Assembly: GCA_964370715.1 (NCBI GenBank)
Contig: CAYJKJ010000010.1
Coordinates: 32,727 to 96,726 of the forward strand
Length of the DNA stretch: 64,000 nt
From: CAYJAY01 sp964370715
Lineage (GTDB): Bacteria; Bacillota; Clostridia; Oscillospirales; Ruminococcaceae
Direction: 5' to 3'
A model generated the notes under the pieces. It had not been told where the DNA came from, searched no databases, and saw nothing but the letters and a program-made list of their open reading frames with translations. Of the stretch, positions 16,022 through 25,265 are shown piece by piece (position 1 is the first letter of the stretch; the number at the start of each line of letters is the position of its first letter). Made by a program: the position numbers and the translations under genes.

Positions 16022-18736
16022 TTAGTATCTCCTAATGAAGGAATAACCAAGCATAGCGGCAAGCCAAGCGAGTTGGAACAGCAAAGCCGACAACGAACCT
16101 ATCGAGAAAACCGCTCCCCAAATCGACATTGCAAGAGCGATAGTAATGCCAACTAGCATCGAGCTTAATTCAAGAATGCCGGTTATTTTAATGGCATTCC
16201 GAACGTTGTAGCAACCTTTAATTCCTTTGAAATAGTTAATAAGCTTACCGGTGAACGTTATCGACGAAGTTGTATGCGGAGCATATTCGGTGAACCTTGA
16301 AAGATCAAACAGGTCGACCTCGCGAATAACCGAAACCATAGCTCTTGGTATTCCATAGTTTCTAGAGACTTTTTCAGGCGTAATATTGAAATCCCTTGTT
16401 CTAACAAGCAAACTTACCCCTTCTTTTTCCAAGCCATGAACAACTTGAGCAACATCGGGGCTAGGGTTATAGCTTAAAATAAACATAGCGGAAAGCTTGC
16501 CCGAAACCGCAAGATAGATAGCGTCTCTTGTGCTTTTATGTGTGTATCTGTTTTCATAGTCTCTCGAAGGTATTTGGACTTCGTGTGTCGCTAAAAGTTC
16601 CCTGTTACCAAGGATTATTCTTTCTTTGCCAACCCAAAAGCTATATCCCAAACCATCTTCATAAACAACGCTGTCTACCTCGAAAAGCATTTCGGTTTTG
16701 TTTTGGATAACGTTTAAAAACACTCCCGACATCGTGTCGCACGATTGAATCAACACCGATGCTGCATAGAGTATCGCCATGTCGATTCGTTCTTTTTCAA
16801 ACGTTTTAATCCCATGTAGTTTTATCTGGCTTTTTTCATATAGGTCATGCCCTTCAACCACAACACAACCGGCGTCGACGACATCTTCGATAGCGCTAAA
16901 CCCCGGAACCATAACTTCATGATTTTTTATATCACTTTGCATCTTGAAAAACGGTGCGAAACTAACAAGGCCCGCAAAACAAGGAACAGAAAGCGCCGAC
17001 GACAACGCAAGGGTTGTCACAACATCTGCCGGGCTGCTTGTTAAAATGTATGTTATTGCACCACACAAGATATTAACTATTAAAACAATCGTTGCAACTT
17101 TATACACCGATTCGTTATCGGGATCGAGAGAGTTTGAATGAAAAAGAAAATCATCGGTAAACGATGTCTTTCTTTTAACCAAAACGCTCGAGCTGTCAAC
17201 CTCAACGCCCCTCGTTATTCTTTCGGTCAACTGTTGATTGTAAAGCGGAGCGGCGGCATATTTTTCCCCACCATCCGCAATAAACCGCATATTGTTTAAA
17301 ATTCTTTGGCTGTTTAAAAACTGCCCGGCGCTATAGCAAACAATGACCAACGCCGAAACAGCGGTGACTAGCGGTTTTGTTATATCGCTTGAAAAAACAA
17401 GATACAACAACGGCTGGGCAAAAGCGAACAAAAACGAATACACCAAAGCCGATGACATATCAGCTTTAAATGTAAATAAATTTATAAATCCCTTTAAAAC
17501 TACCGAATAGTTAAGCAAAAAAGCTCCCAAAATGAGAACTGCATTTAACGCATAAAATGCCTGCGGATCGCTCGTTATGTCATAGAGAAAGTTATAGTTA
17601 TATTCAACCGCCAAGTTTAAAACAACTAGGCTTATAAATATAACAACTGCCGTTGCTAGTTTTAAAGCATTCTTTATATTTTTTGAAACCAACAATGCGA
17701 TGACCGATTCGGTTTGTTTCTCGTCAGTAAATTCAAACTCTATCGGATGTTCTTCGGGAAGTTCGTCGTCGAAAACAGAGGTTCTCTCGCCCTTTGATTC
17801 GAGTTGCTCCTGTTCAGAAAACTCGTTATCATCAAAATTAACCTGAACAAACTCCCCTGTACCTGCTGAAAAAATATCGTCGGATTCGTCTACATCTGCG
17901 CCTTTTTTCTTTTTGCTTTTTTGTTTCTTAGGTTTCTTATTGAGTTTACCGGCTATTGAGGAAAGAAATTTTGTTTTCTTTTCTTGGCGCTTACCCGCAA
18001 TAACCGCATCGCTAAAAAAATCTTTGAAGTCCTCCTCGTCCGACTTCCCTTCAACATCTAGCAAAGTTTTTTTGCTTTGATCTAAAATATCGCTATCTAC
18101 CGAAAGATCTATCCTTTCAAACATCCCTGTTTCAACCCTTGGGAGTTGTCCCGGCGGAACTTCGTTGGTTCTTAGCGGTTGTGTATCAAATTGTTGCGTG
18201 AATATTGGGTGTGTCGCCGGATTTCTATCGGAGTATGGCGAGGAATAATCAAATGCATTGTTAACGGGTGGCGCTATCGCTCCTGTGTATTCGTTGAAAG
18301 CAGAAGTTCCAAAACCTTGCGTTTGTTGGCTTCTTGCCGCACGGGTTGTGTCAACATTTAGATTGCCAAACGAGATTGAAGGGTTTGTGTCATAATAAAC
18401 AGGTTGCGAATATTCCGCATTATAATAATCGTTTTGTTGGTATGGGTCGGGTTGGTAATAGCCGTTTTGTCTATCAAACGCATCTGTTCCACCCATCGTG
18501 TCATACTGTTGATAGTCGTAGCCACCCTCGCTATACCCTTGTTGATACATATTTAAATCTGTGTAGGTGTCCTCGCCATACGGCAACATATTTTCAAAAT
18601 CTTGATTCCCTTGTTGATATGCGTCGCCGTAATACAAATCCGCCCCCGGAATTTGGGAGGTGTTCCCTGTTTGCGATGTGCCATGAATTCTGTTTAAGAT
18701 ATCTTCAAGCTGTGCATCTTTATTAAATTGATCCAT
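16022..18736 (-). CDS. Pseudo-P-type ATPase with disordered Gln/Tyr-rich N-terminus
   Basis: A 904-aa protein. Residues 1-340 are disordered: Gln/Tyr/Asn-rich, then basic (KKPKKQKSKKKK) and acidic. From about 345 there are paired helices laid out as in heavy-metal P1B ATPases. VPC (584-586) with FAGL stands where CopA has CPCALGL. The phosphorylation loop expected as VVFDKTGTLT reads VVVEGHDLYEKS, so the phosphorylated Asp is Glu628 and the Lys-Thr-Gly is lost. DGLGYSFWVGKERIILGNRE (694-713) matches the nucleotide-domain G-x-G region, and TRDFN (780-784) replaces TGDN. Two C-terminal helix pairs follow. This reads as a non-transporting relative; the alignment is by eye. AGAGGT precedes the ATG. 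It shares a transcript with rlmB. Confidence 0.75.
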   Translation of the reverse strand: MDQFNKDAQLEDILNRIHGTSQTGNTSQIPGADLYYGDAYQQGNQDFENMLPYGEDTYTDLNMYQQGYSEGGYDYQQYDTMGGTDAFDRQNGYYQPDPYQQNDYYNAEYSQPVYYDTNPSISFGNLNVDTTRAARSQQTQGFGTSAFNEYTGAIAPPVNNAFDYSSPYSDRNPATHPIFTQQFDTQPLRTNEVPPGQLPRVETGMFERIDLSVDSDILDQSKKTLLDVEGKSDEEDFKDFFSDAVIAGKRQEKKTKFLSSIAGKLNKKPKKQKSKKKKGADVDESDDIFSAGTGEFVQVNFDDNEFSEQEQLESKGERTSVFDDELPEEHPIEFEFTDEKQTESVIALLVSKNIKNALKLATAVVIFISLVVLNLAVEYNYNFLYDITSDPQAFYALNAVLILGAFLLNYSVVLKGFINLFTFKADMSSALVYSFLFAFAQPLLYLVFSSDITKPLVTAVSALVIVCYSAGQFLNSQRILNNMRFIADGGEKYAAAPLYNQQLTERITRGVEVDSSSVLVKRKTSFTDDFLFHSNSLDPDNESVYKVATIVLIVNILCGAITYILTSSPADVVTTLALSSALSVPCFAGLVSFAPFFKMQSDIKNHEVMVPGFSAIEDVVDAGCVVVEGHDLYEKSQIKLHGIKTFEKERIDMAILYAASVLIQSCDTMSGVFLNVIQNKTEMLFEVDSVVYEDGLGYSFWVGKERIILGNRELLATHEVQIPSRDYENRYTHKSTRDAIYLAVSGKLSAMFILSYNPSPDVAQVVHGLEKEGVSLLVRTRDFNITPEKVSRNYGIPRAMVSVIREVDLFDLSRFTEYAPHTTSSITFTGKLINYFKGIKGCYNVRNAIKITGILELSSMLVGITIALAMSIWGAVFSIGSLSALLFQLAWLAAMLGYSFIRRY

Positions 18737-18756
18737 ATAGTATACCTCTAATCAAA

Positions 18757-19533
18757 TTAACCTTTAAGTTTTCTTTGTCGTACAATTTCATATATAACTA
18801 TCCCCGACGCAACCGAAGCGTTGAGCGACGAGATGTTTCCATGAAGCGGGATCGAAATAGTTTGGTCGCAAAGTTCTTTAACAAGCTTCGAAACCCCTGA
18901 ACCCTCGGAACCCACCACAATGGCAATAGATCCCGTGAGATTGGCGGTCGTTAGATAATCGCCATCCGAATCGGTTGCATAGCAAAACACTCCGGCTTTT
19001 TTAAGCTCTCTAACCGTTTGGGCAATGTTTGCAACCCTTGCGATCTTCATATAGCTAACCGCACCGGCAGACGCTCTTAGAACCGATGTGGTTATTGTGC
19101 ATCCGCCCCTTTTTGGGATAATAATTCCATGCGCTCCGGCACATTCCGCCGTTCTTATTATCGCTCCCAAATTATGGGGATCTTCGATGCCGTCCGCAAT
19201 AACAATTAACGGGTCTTGGTTATTGTCTGTAGCAAAATCCAAAATATCCCTTATATCACAATAGTTTGCAATAGTAGCCTGAGCCGCTATCCCTTGGTGT
19301 CGCTTGCTCGAGCAAAGCTTTTCAAGCTTCATCGGATGAATAGATTTAACCACAACATCGTTTTTCTTTGCAAGTGAAATGAAAAAGCTTTTTTCTTTTT
19401 CGGATTGATCGTTTGAAATATATAAGCTGTCAACCGAAGTTCCGCTCTTTAAAAGTTCGATAACTGCATTCTTTCCATACACTATCTCGCTTTCATTGTC
19501 GCCTTCAAAAAATTGTTTATTATCGTTGTTCAA
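18757..19533 (-). CDS. rlmB: 23S rRNA (guanosine-2'-O)-methyltransferase, SpoU/TrmH family
   Basis: A 258-aa SAM-dependent RNA ribose methyltransferase with a knotted SPOUT fold. An N-terminal substrate-binding domain (YGKNAVIELLKSG) precedes the catalytic part with the three SpoU motifs: ADGIEDPHNLGAIIRTAECAGA, IAIVVGSEGSGVSKLV and SIPLHGNISSLNASVASGI. RlmB modifies G2251 of 23S rRNA in E. coli; the same target is assumed. It starts at TTG with GAGGCGG six bases before, behind a TTAACA-N17-TATAAT promoter. The pseudo-ATPase gene follows after 20 bases, so the two are probably one operon. Confidence 0.92.
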   Translation of the reverse strand: MNNDNKQFFEGDNESEIVYGKNAVIELLKSGTSVDSLYISNDQSEKEKSFFISLAKKNDVVVKSIHPMKLEKLCSSKRHQGIAAQATIANYCDIRDILDFATDNNQDPLIVIADGIEDPHNLGAIIRTAECAGAHGIIIPKRGGCTITTSVLRASAGAVSYMKIARVANIAQTVRELKKAGVFCYATDSDGDYLTTANLTGSIAIVVGSEGSGVSKLVKELCDQTISIPLHGNISSLNASVASGIVIYEIVRQRKLKG

Positions 19534-19569
19534 AACACACCGCCTCTTTAAAAAATTACATTGCCTTTT

Positions 19570-19598
19570 ATTATATCACGTTTTTAGTTTGATGTTAA
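19570..19598 (-). promoter_or_regulatory. rlmB promoter
   Basis: TTAACA, 17-bp spacer, TATAAT on the minus strand, about 40 bases upstream of the rlmB start. Confidence 0.7.
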
Positions 19599-19705
19599 CC
19601 GAAAATACAAAATATTATTACATTTTTTCGTAATTTTTTTTGCTTTAACACAACTTACATGAAAAATCGATATTACTATGAGTAATGTTAGATTTATGCA
19701 TTTCT

Positions 19706-19794
19706 TGTTGAAAAACCTGTTGAAACTGTTGAATAATCGAGAAAAAACCGCTTTTCTACAAGGTTTTATTAGGTTTTCAACATCGTTTTCAACA
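19706..19794. repeat. Cluster of five TGTTGAA motifs
   Basis: TGTTGAA occurs three times forward (19706, 19718, 19727) and twice reversed (19776, 19788) within 89 bases of the 430-base gap between rlmB and ogg. I see no gene, RNA or DnaA-box set in the rest of this gap, apart from a TCGAAA/TTTCGA hairpin near 19800. Confidence 0.5.
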
Positions 19795-19987
19795 TACAGT
19801 CGAAAACTTTCGACAAAACATTCTGTAAAACGACAAAATGTCTAGTCCGCAAACTGCTGTAAATTAACCTAAAATAACGTTCAAATTGATTAAAAAGTAA
19901 CAATTGCAATTTTAATAAAACTATGCATTAATTAAAACTGAAATAAAATATATAAGAGGTGTAATTATTAACGGTATAAAAATAACA

Positions 19988-20773
19988 GTGTCGGATTTTT
20001 CTCTTGAGCAAACGCTATTTTGCGGTCAATGCTTTCGTTTTAAAGTTCGAGAAGATGGCGGGTTTGAAGGAGTAATCCTAGATAAAAACATTATTCTCTA
20101 TCAAACTGATGACGGCATAGAGGTAGAAGGTTGCGAACAGGATAATATTGAGAAATACATAGTAGACTATTTTTCGCTCGATACCGATTATGATAACATA
20201 AAAAATATTTTGAGAAAAGATGCCGTTTTGTCAAACGCAATCTCGTATGCTTCGGGTATAAGAGTTATGCGCCAACCTCTTTGGGAAACGGTTTGCAGTT
20301 TCATCATTTCGCAAAACAACAATATCAAGAGAATCTCAGGAATAATCGATCGACTTTGCACCAGTTTTGGCAACGATGTTTCGGGGTTCTATTCGTTCCC
20401 AACTCCGCAAAAACTAAGCGGTCTAACGGTCGAGGATCTAGCGCCCCTCAAAAGCGGGTTTCGCGCAAAATATATTATAGATGCCGCCAAAAAATTCAGC
20501 GACGGCTCTATCGACCAACATCTCATCAAAACCGCTCCGCTAGAGGTTGCTCGAAACTCCCTCATGACGATTAACGGAATAGGCCCCAAAGTTGCGGACT
20601 GTTCGTTGTTGTTTGGCGCCAATAGGCTTGAAGCGTTCCCAACCGATGTTTGGATAAAGCGTGCGATGGAACAGCTCTTCCCCGACGGCCTTCCCGACTT
20701 TGCTCTCCCCTATGCCGGCATTGCCCAACAATATATCTTTCATTATGCAAGAACATCCGATGTTCTTAAATAG
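19988..20773 (+). CDS. ogg: 8-oxoguanine DNA glycosylase (OGG1 type)
   Basis: Base-excision repair enzyme that removes 8-oxoguanine and nicks the strand. FCGQCFRF near the N-terminus is the OGG N-domain signature. The helix-hairpin-helix is INGIGPKVADC with catalytic Lys201, followed by FPTDVW with catalytic Asp220 (numbered from the GTG). The coordinate given is the GTG at 19988, but it has no SD. GAGGTG at 19956-19961 is followed in frame by ATT at 19964 and 19967, and the residues between (INGIKITV) fit the usual OGG N-terminus, so the true start is probably AUU. Monocistronic, divergent from rlmB. Confidence 0.9.
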   Translation: MSDFSLEQTLFCGQCFRFKVREDGGFEGVILDKNIILYQTDDGIEVEGCEQDNIEKYIVDYFSLDTDYDNIKNILRKDAVLSNAISYASGIRVMRQPLWETVCSFIISQNNNIKRISGIIDRLCTSFGNDVSGFYSFPTPQKLSGLTVEDLAPLKSGFRAKYIIDAAKKFSDGSIDQHLIKTAPLEVARNSLMTINGIGPKVADCSLLFGANRLEAFPTDVWIKRAMEQLFPDGLPDFALPYAGIAQQYIFHYARTSDVLK

Positions 20774-20852
20774 CAAAATCTCAAGGTTTTATCGGCATTT
20801 GTCGAAATGGAAAATCTTTTACTTGATATTTCAGAAAGTATATGTAAATTGA

Positions 20853-20881
20853 TTGTAAACTAAAGTTTGGTGTGATATAAT
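20853..20881 (+). promoter_or_regulatory. Promoter of the GGDEF gene
   Basis: TTGTAA, 17-bp spacer, TATAAT on the plus strand, 50 bases before the start. Confidence 0.75.
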
Positions 20882-20930
20882 GTTTTTAATTATGGTCTGA
20901 TCAATCTTTTATACAAAAGGGAGAGTTCTT

Positions 20931-22601
20931 TTGAAAAAATCAACTAATTTAATTATAACGTCCGTTGTTTTGATTACACTGGTTTTTGTGTTGGTGCTTT
21001 ATAACCTTAGCGACACAGGGTTGCCCGGCATAAACAACGACGAGGTCTTTTCTTTTAGCGAGGGTTGGCAATATAGCCTAGATGGTTCGGAGTTTGAGCA
21101 ATGCGCTAATCCAACCGAGCTAACCGGACGAGAGGCAGAGATTATAATTTTAAAGAACGTTTTCCCCGATATAGATGAAAAATTTTCAACTATTCATTTT
21201 TTCAACTCTCGAAATTTTTTGAAAGTTTATATCGAAGATAATCTTGTTTATAACCTTGACGAAACGATGCTTTCTACCATCGGAGAAGCTCCCGGGGTTA
21301 TGCCGTTGATGATAGAACTTCCCAACATTAAAACCGGCGACGAGATTTTAATAGAACTAAGACCTGCATATAAAATCGCCGAAGTTGATTCGCTTTATTT
21401 AGCAACCGAAAGTTCCGGCGTGTTCCATCTTCTTAATCGAGAATTTTTAAGCTTTATTCTTTCAACGCTAATGGTTGTTCTCGGCGTTGGCGAAGTTGTT
21501 TTCTTTCTGTTTATATTCACCAAAAAGCGAGCAACCCACATTTTGCACCTTGGTTTTTTCACAATTATAACGGGTCTATACACCTTTTCAACCCTTCCGA
21601 TGGTTCAATTGTTTGTTTCCGAACCATATATCTATTCAGTAGCTTCCTACCTGCTTTTATACCTTATGCCAATTCCCATTCTATTTTTCTTATGTTCAGC
21701 ATATAACCTTAAATACAGTAAGCATCTATACGCTTGTATGTATTTACATATCCTATTTTGGCTTGTTGTCATCATGCTTCAAGCGTATAACCTAAGAGAC
21801 CTAAGATATTCTTTAAGCACCTACCATATGCTAATCGGGCTTTCGATATTTGCTCTCGCCGCAACCGCTGTCTTTGAAATCTTTGTTCAAAAGAACACAA
21901 AGATTAGAGCGTTTGGTTTTAGTGCCTTGGTGCTTTGCATATTCTCGGCTATCGATATGTTCACATACTACATCGACAACGAAGCTTATATGTCAACATT
22001 TTTGAGAATAGGGGTAATTGGTTTTTCGGCAGTTTTGCTTGCTGAATTTCTACGAGAGCTTTCGGAAATCATGAAAGAAACCGCAAGATCAAAACTTTAT
22101 GAAAAACTCGCATTTGAAGATATCTTGACCAACTCTAAAAACAGAACCTGTTTTGAAAGAGATTTCGAGCATTTTAAAACAAACCCCGAACTGCTTAAAA
22201 ATCTCGTTCTTGGAATGTTTGATATAAACGACCTTAAAAAGATAAACGACAATCTCGGACACAAAGAAGGGGATATGTTAATCCAAAGCGCAACCGAAGA
22301 GTTGAAAAAAACATTTAACGATGTTGCCGATATCTATCGCATCGGAGGAGATGAATTCACTTTAATCTCAACTAACATCAAACAAAACGAGATAAAAGAC
22401 TATCTTGATAAGCTTCAACAAAACATCGACACCGCAAACAAAACACTACCGTTCAGGCTTTCGATAGCAGGGGAACTTTGCTCTTACGACGACAAATTGG
22501 ATAAAGGCTCAGCCGATTCTCTGCTTAAACGTGTTGATGCCGAGATGTATAAGCGAAAAGCTATAATGAAAGGCTACACGAGAAGAAAAACGGATAGGTA
22601 A
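20931..22601 (+). CDS. Membrane diguanylate cyclase (GGDEF)
   Basis: A 556-aa protein predicted to make cyclic di-GMP. Helix 1 (about 6-24) is followed by an outer beta-rich domain (25-170) resembling the 7TMR-DISM extracellular type, then about seven helices (175-375), a short coiled linker, and a C-terminal GGDEF domain. The active-site RIGGDEF is at 470-476, and FDINDLKKINDNLGHKEGD carries the nucleotide-binding residues. There is no RxxD inhibitory site just before the motif, so product inhibition may be absent. The start is TTG with AAAGGGAG upstream. It has its own promoter and terminator. Confidence 0.9.
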   Translation: MKKSTNLIITSVVLITLVFVLVLYNLSDTGLPGINNDEVFSFSEGWQYSLDGSEFEQCANPTELTGREAEIIILKNVFPDIDEKFSTIHFFNSRNFLKVYIEDNLVYNLDETMLSTIGEAPGVMPLMIELPNIKTGDEILIELRPAYKIAEVDSLYLATESSGVFHLLNREFLSFILSTLMVVLGVGEVVFFLFIFTKKRATHILHLGFFTIITGLYTFSTLPMVQLFVSEPYIYSVASYLLLYLMPIPILFFLCSAYNLKYSKHLYACMYLHILFWLVVIMLQAYNLRDLRYSLSTYHMLIGLSIFALAATAVFEIFVQKNTKIRAFGFSALVLCIFSAIDMFTYYIDNEAYMSTFLRIGVIGFSAVLLAEFLRELSEIMKETARSKLYEKLAFEDILTNSKNRTCFERDFEHFKTNPELLKNLVLGMFDINDLKKINDNLGHKEGDMLIQSATEELKKTFNDVADIYRIGGDEFTLISTNIKQNEIKDYLDKLQQNIDTANKTLPFRLSIAGELCSYDDKLDKGSADSLLKRVDAEMYKRKAIMKGYTRRKTDR

Positions 22602-22621
22602 TAACTTTAACCACAATCCAC

Positions 22622-22673
22622 CAAAAAAGGCTACAGCGAAACTTTTGAATTTCGCCGTAGCCTTTATTTTTTT
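22622..22673. terminator. Bidirectional terminator
   Basis: AAAGGCTACAGCGAAA pairs with TTTCGCCGTAGCCTTT (one mismatch), with T-runs on both strands. It separates the convergent GGDEF (+) and MBOAT (-) genes. Confidence 0.92.
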
Positions 22674-22680
22674 CCTTTAA

Positions 22681-24213
22681 TCAATAACCCATGTATAAAA
22701 ACTGGGAAGATATCGCCGCTCCCGACATTCCGATTAGGTAGAATGTAGCGGTAGCAAGCCCCAATGCCCAATAGATAATCCATCTTTTTGTTTTGGAAAG
22801 CTTTGCTATCGGGTTGTTGTCGATCCCCTGTTTAATGTTTTTGCTTGCATAAAAGTCGCTCGCTATAATAAAGATTATCCCAAAAGCTATTAATGAGAAG
22901 AACAACAGATAATAGCTTGAACTTCTGCTAATCTCTTTGCTTGCAAAATCCAAAATTCTCACAAGATATGTTCCTTCGTGTTCTTTTAAAAATATATTTT
23001 GCAGAATATAAAAAGCTTCCGAAACGGTTGGCGCTCTGAAAAACACCAGCGAAAATATCCAAAGAAGATTGATGAATATAATCTTTGAAGCGTTTCTGAG
23101 TTTGTCTAAAATTTTGTTTTTAATCTTGATTGGGCGTTTTCTGAATTTATGGATAATCTCTTCCCCAATTCTGAAAAGCCCTTGCAAAATGCCCCATATA
23201 ACAAATGTTGGCGCCGCTCCGTGCCATATACCGCTTATTAGAAAAACGATGAAAATGTTAGCTAGAAAATGGGGCGCTTTTTGTTCCCACGATTTTTTAT
23301 AAATAACTTTGTTGAACCAACGAGACCAAACCAACGGAGTGAATATATAATCTTGCAACCAACTTGAAAGCGAGATATGCCAACGGCTCCAAAACGAAGA
23401 GTAGTTTTTAGAAAGATATGGCGCACAAAAGTTTTCCCGAAGCGATATCCCGATAATCTTTGCGCTCCCTATCGCCATATCGGTATAGCCCGAAAAATCG
23501 GCGTATAGCTGGATAGAATAAAGAAGCATCGCAACGACAAGCGACATCCCTCTGCATTCATTCAACACCCCAAAATATCCGTCCACTATGACCGCCAAAC
23601 CATCTGCAACGACTATCTTTTTAAACGCACCTTGCAAAAACCTTTGCAAACCCTCGACCGTTCTTGAATAATCAAATTTATGATGCTGTTTATATTGCGG
23701 TAAAAGTTCTGTCGAGCGCCCGATAGGTCCTGAAATAATTTGGGGGAAAAAGCTCATAAACATAGCAAACACAATGAAATCTTTTTCCGCTTCTATCTTG
23801 CCACGCCTGACATCGAGAATATATCCGATTAGTTGGAACGTGTAGAAACTTATTCCGATAGGAAGAATAAGCGACAAAGCGCCCTCGCTGTTTCCGCTAA
23901 TCAACAACAAAAACTGTTCGCTAAAAATATTTATATATTTGAAAAAAACAAGCACCAAAACAGAATAGATTATAACGCCATACGCTATTCTGTCTTTGTT
24001 TTTTTCGGTCGTCGCTTTTTCAATTCTTATCGCCCCAATAAATGCAACAACGATAGTAAATGCTAAAATCGCCGCATACTGCGGGGCGCCCAAAATGTAA
24101 AACACCAAACTTGCCGCTAGCAAAAACGGGTTTTGAAGCGTTTTTCCTATATTAAGATAAATAATAGCAACTATACTTAAAAATATTAAAAATGTGACTG
24201 AGTTTAATAACAT
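22681..24213 (-). CDS. MBOAT-family O-acyltransferase (AlgI/DltB-like)
   Basis: A 510-aa polytopic membrane protein of the membrane-bound O-acyltransferase family, about 11-12 helices. The family signatures are clear: SFFPQIISGPIGRS, LYADFSGYTDMAIGSAKIIGI, SRWHISLSSWLQDYIF, and GIWHGAAPTFVIWGILQG with the invariant catalytic His. Such enzymes pass acyl groups across the membrane to exopolysaccharide, teichoic acid or peptidoglycan. The polymer here is unknown. It follows the SGNH-like partner gene by 27 bases, as AlgI pairs with AlgJ/AlgX and DltB with DltD. Confidence 0.9.
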   Translation of the reverse strand: MLLNSVTFLIFLSIVAIIYLNIGKTLQNPFLLAASLVFYILGAPQYAAILAFTIVVAFIGAIRIEKATTEKNKDRIAYGVIIYSVLVLVFFKYINIFSEQFLLLISGNSEGALSLILPIGISFYTFQLIGYILDVRRGKIEAEKDFIVFAMFMSFFPQIISGPIGRSTELLPQYKQHHKFDYSRTVEGLQRFLQGAFKKIVVADGLAVIVDGYFGVLNECRGMSLVVAMLLYSIQLYADFSGYTDMAIGSAKIIGISLRENFCAPYLSKNYSSFWSRWHISLSSWLQDYIFTPLVWSRWFNKVIYKKSWEQKAPHFLANIFIVFLISGIWHGAAPTFVIWGILQGLFRIGEEIIHKFRKRPIKIKNKILDKLRNASKIIFINLLWIFSLVFFRAPTVSEAFYILQNIFLKEHEGTYLVRILDFASKEISRSSSYYLLFFSLIAFGIIFIIASDFYASKNIKQGIDNNPIAKLSKTKRWIIYWALGLATATFYLIGMSGAAISSQFLYMGY

Positions 24214-24240
24214 TCTCTTTTGTTCGCTTTCGTCGAATTT

Positions 24241-25227
24241 TTATTGTTTTGGGGTGGAATATTCAAAAATATCGCTCGGTTCCCCTGCAAAAATTATCCT
24301 TGCCATAAGTTTTTTGTTTTCCAAAACCACATGAAATCCATCTATAAAGTTGCTGTCGTCTTTTGAGAAATCATTTTGCAGTTCAAAATCATACACCGTG
24401 CCAAAACTTTTTATCTCTGTTTTATACTGTTCGATATATTTTTCAAAACCTTTTGGTTTAATAACATTTTCAAAAACTGCGCTGTGAACAGGGGAAAAAA
24501 CAAACGTTAATTCGATATCGTTTGTTTCGCAATATTCCGCTATCTTTTCAAGTTCAAAAAGGTAGTTTTCAACGCCACCATAGTTGTTTGTATTATCATC
24601 TATTAAAACCGAATAATCATATAAATCGCTTCGATATCCCTCTTTTTTGTCGGTTGGAAACGTTGGGTCAAGCTGCGAAAAAGAGGAGGGATCGTCCGGA
24701 TTTTCTCGTATCGTTTCGTTGCCGGTTAAATTGGCGACAACGTCGAGCGCCATAACCTTTGCGCCGTTTATCGCTTCAAGCCAATAGTTAAAGTGGCTCA
24801 TAAAATAAAACGGATTTTCGGTCGATTTAATTATATCGTCTATCCTTTCGCCAACCTTGCTGTCGTCCATCGTGTAAAAATTCATTCCGATAACAACTTT
24901 TTCAAGCTCTGTTTTTTGCGTGGCATACCAAAAACTATCGATAGTTTCATCCATATTAGCGCCGCCAAACGCCAACATCGTGTAGCGGTCGCCCGTTAGC
25001 TGTTCGATATAATCAACATTAAGGTTCGCCATCTGGGAAGCCCCCAAAATTATGTTGGGGTTTTCGGTTAAAACAAGCTCTCGCATCGTCGAAAGCGGTT
25101 TCGACGAATATAAGCTGTTGTTTTTCAACCCGAAATAATCATACGTTTCAAACAAAAAGAAAAGAAACACCAAAACTATAAGCGGTATAAAAACAATAAA
25201 TATCTTTTTAAAAAGGCGCAAAAACAT
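24241..25227 (-). CDS. Membrane-anchored SGNH-like acyltransfer partner (AlgJ/DltD-like)
   Basis: A 328-aa protein. An N-terminal signal anchor (about 7-28) is followed by an external SGNH-like domain: ILGASQMANLN holds the candidate Ser nucleophile, and SNFIDGFHV near the C-terminus holds a D-x-x-H pair. It probably works with the MBOAT protein downstream to finish O-acylation of a surface polymer. The start at 25227 follows AAGGTAAAAG; the ORF is open for 20 more codons to 25287, but that stretch runs into the terminal arm of the palindromic element and lacks an SD. Family assignment rests on layout and context more than strong identity. Confidence 0.75.
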   Translation of the reverse strand: MFLRLFKKIFIVFIPLIVLVFLFFLFETYDYFGLKNNSLYSSKPLSTMRELVLTENPNIILGASQMANLNVDYIEQLTGDRYTMLAFGGANMDETIDSFWYATQKTELEKVVIGMNFYTMDDSKVGERIDDIIKSTENPFYFMSHFNYWLEAINGAKVMALDVVANLTGNETIRENPDDPSSFSQLDPTFPTDKKEGYRSDLYDYSVLIDDNTNNYGGVENYLFELEKIAEYCETNDIELTFVFSPVHSAVFENVIKPKGFEKYIEQYKTEIKSFGTVYDFELQNDFSKDDSNFIDGFHVVLENKKLMARIIFAGEPSDIFEYSTPKQ

Positions 25228-25265
25228 TCTTTTACCTTGTTCTCCCTTCCAACACAAACAAAAAA

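Noticed and set aside
19600..19960. Possible replication origin
   Set aside because: There are repeated TGTTGAA motifs but no DnaA boxes and no dnaA, dnaN or rep gene beside it.
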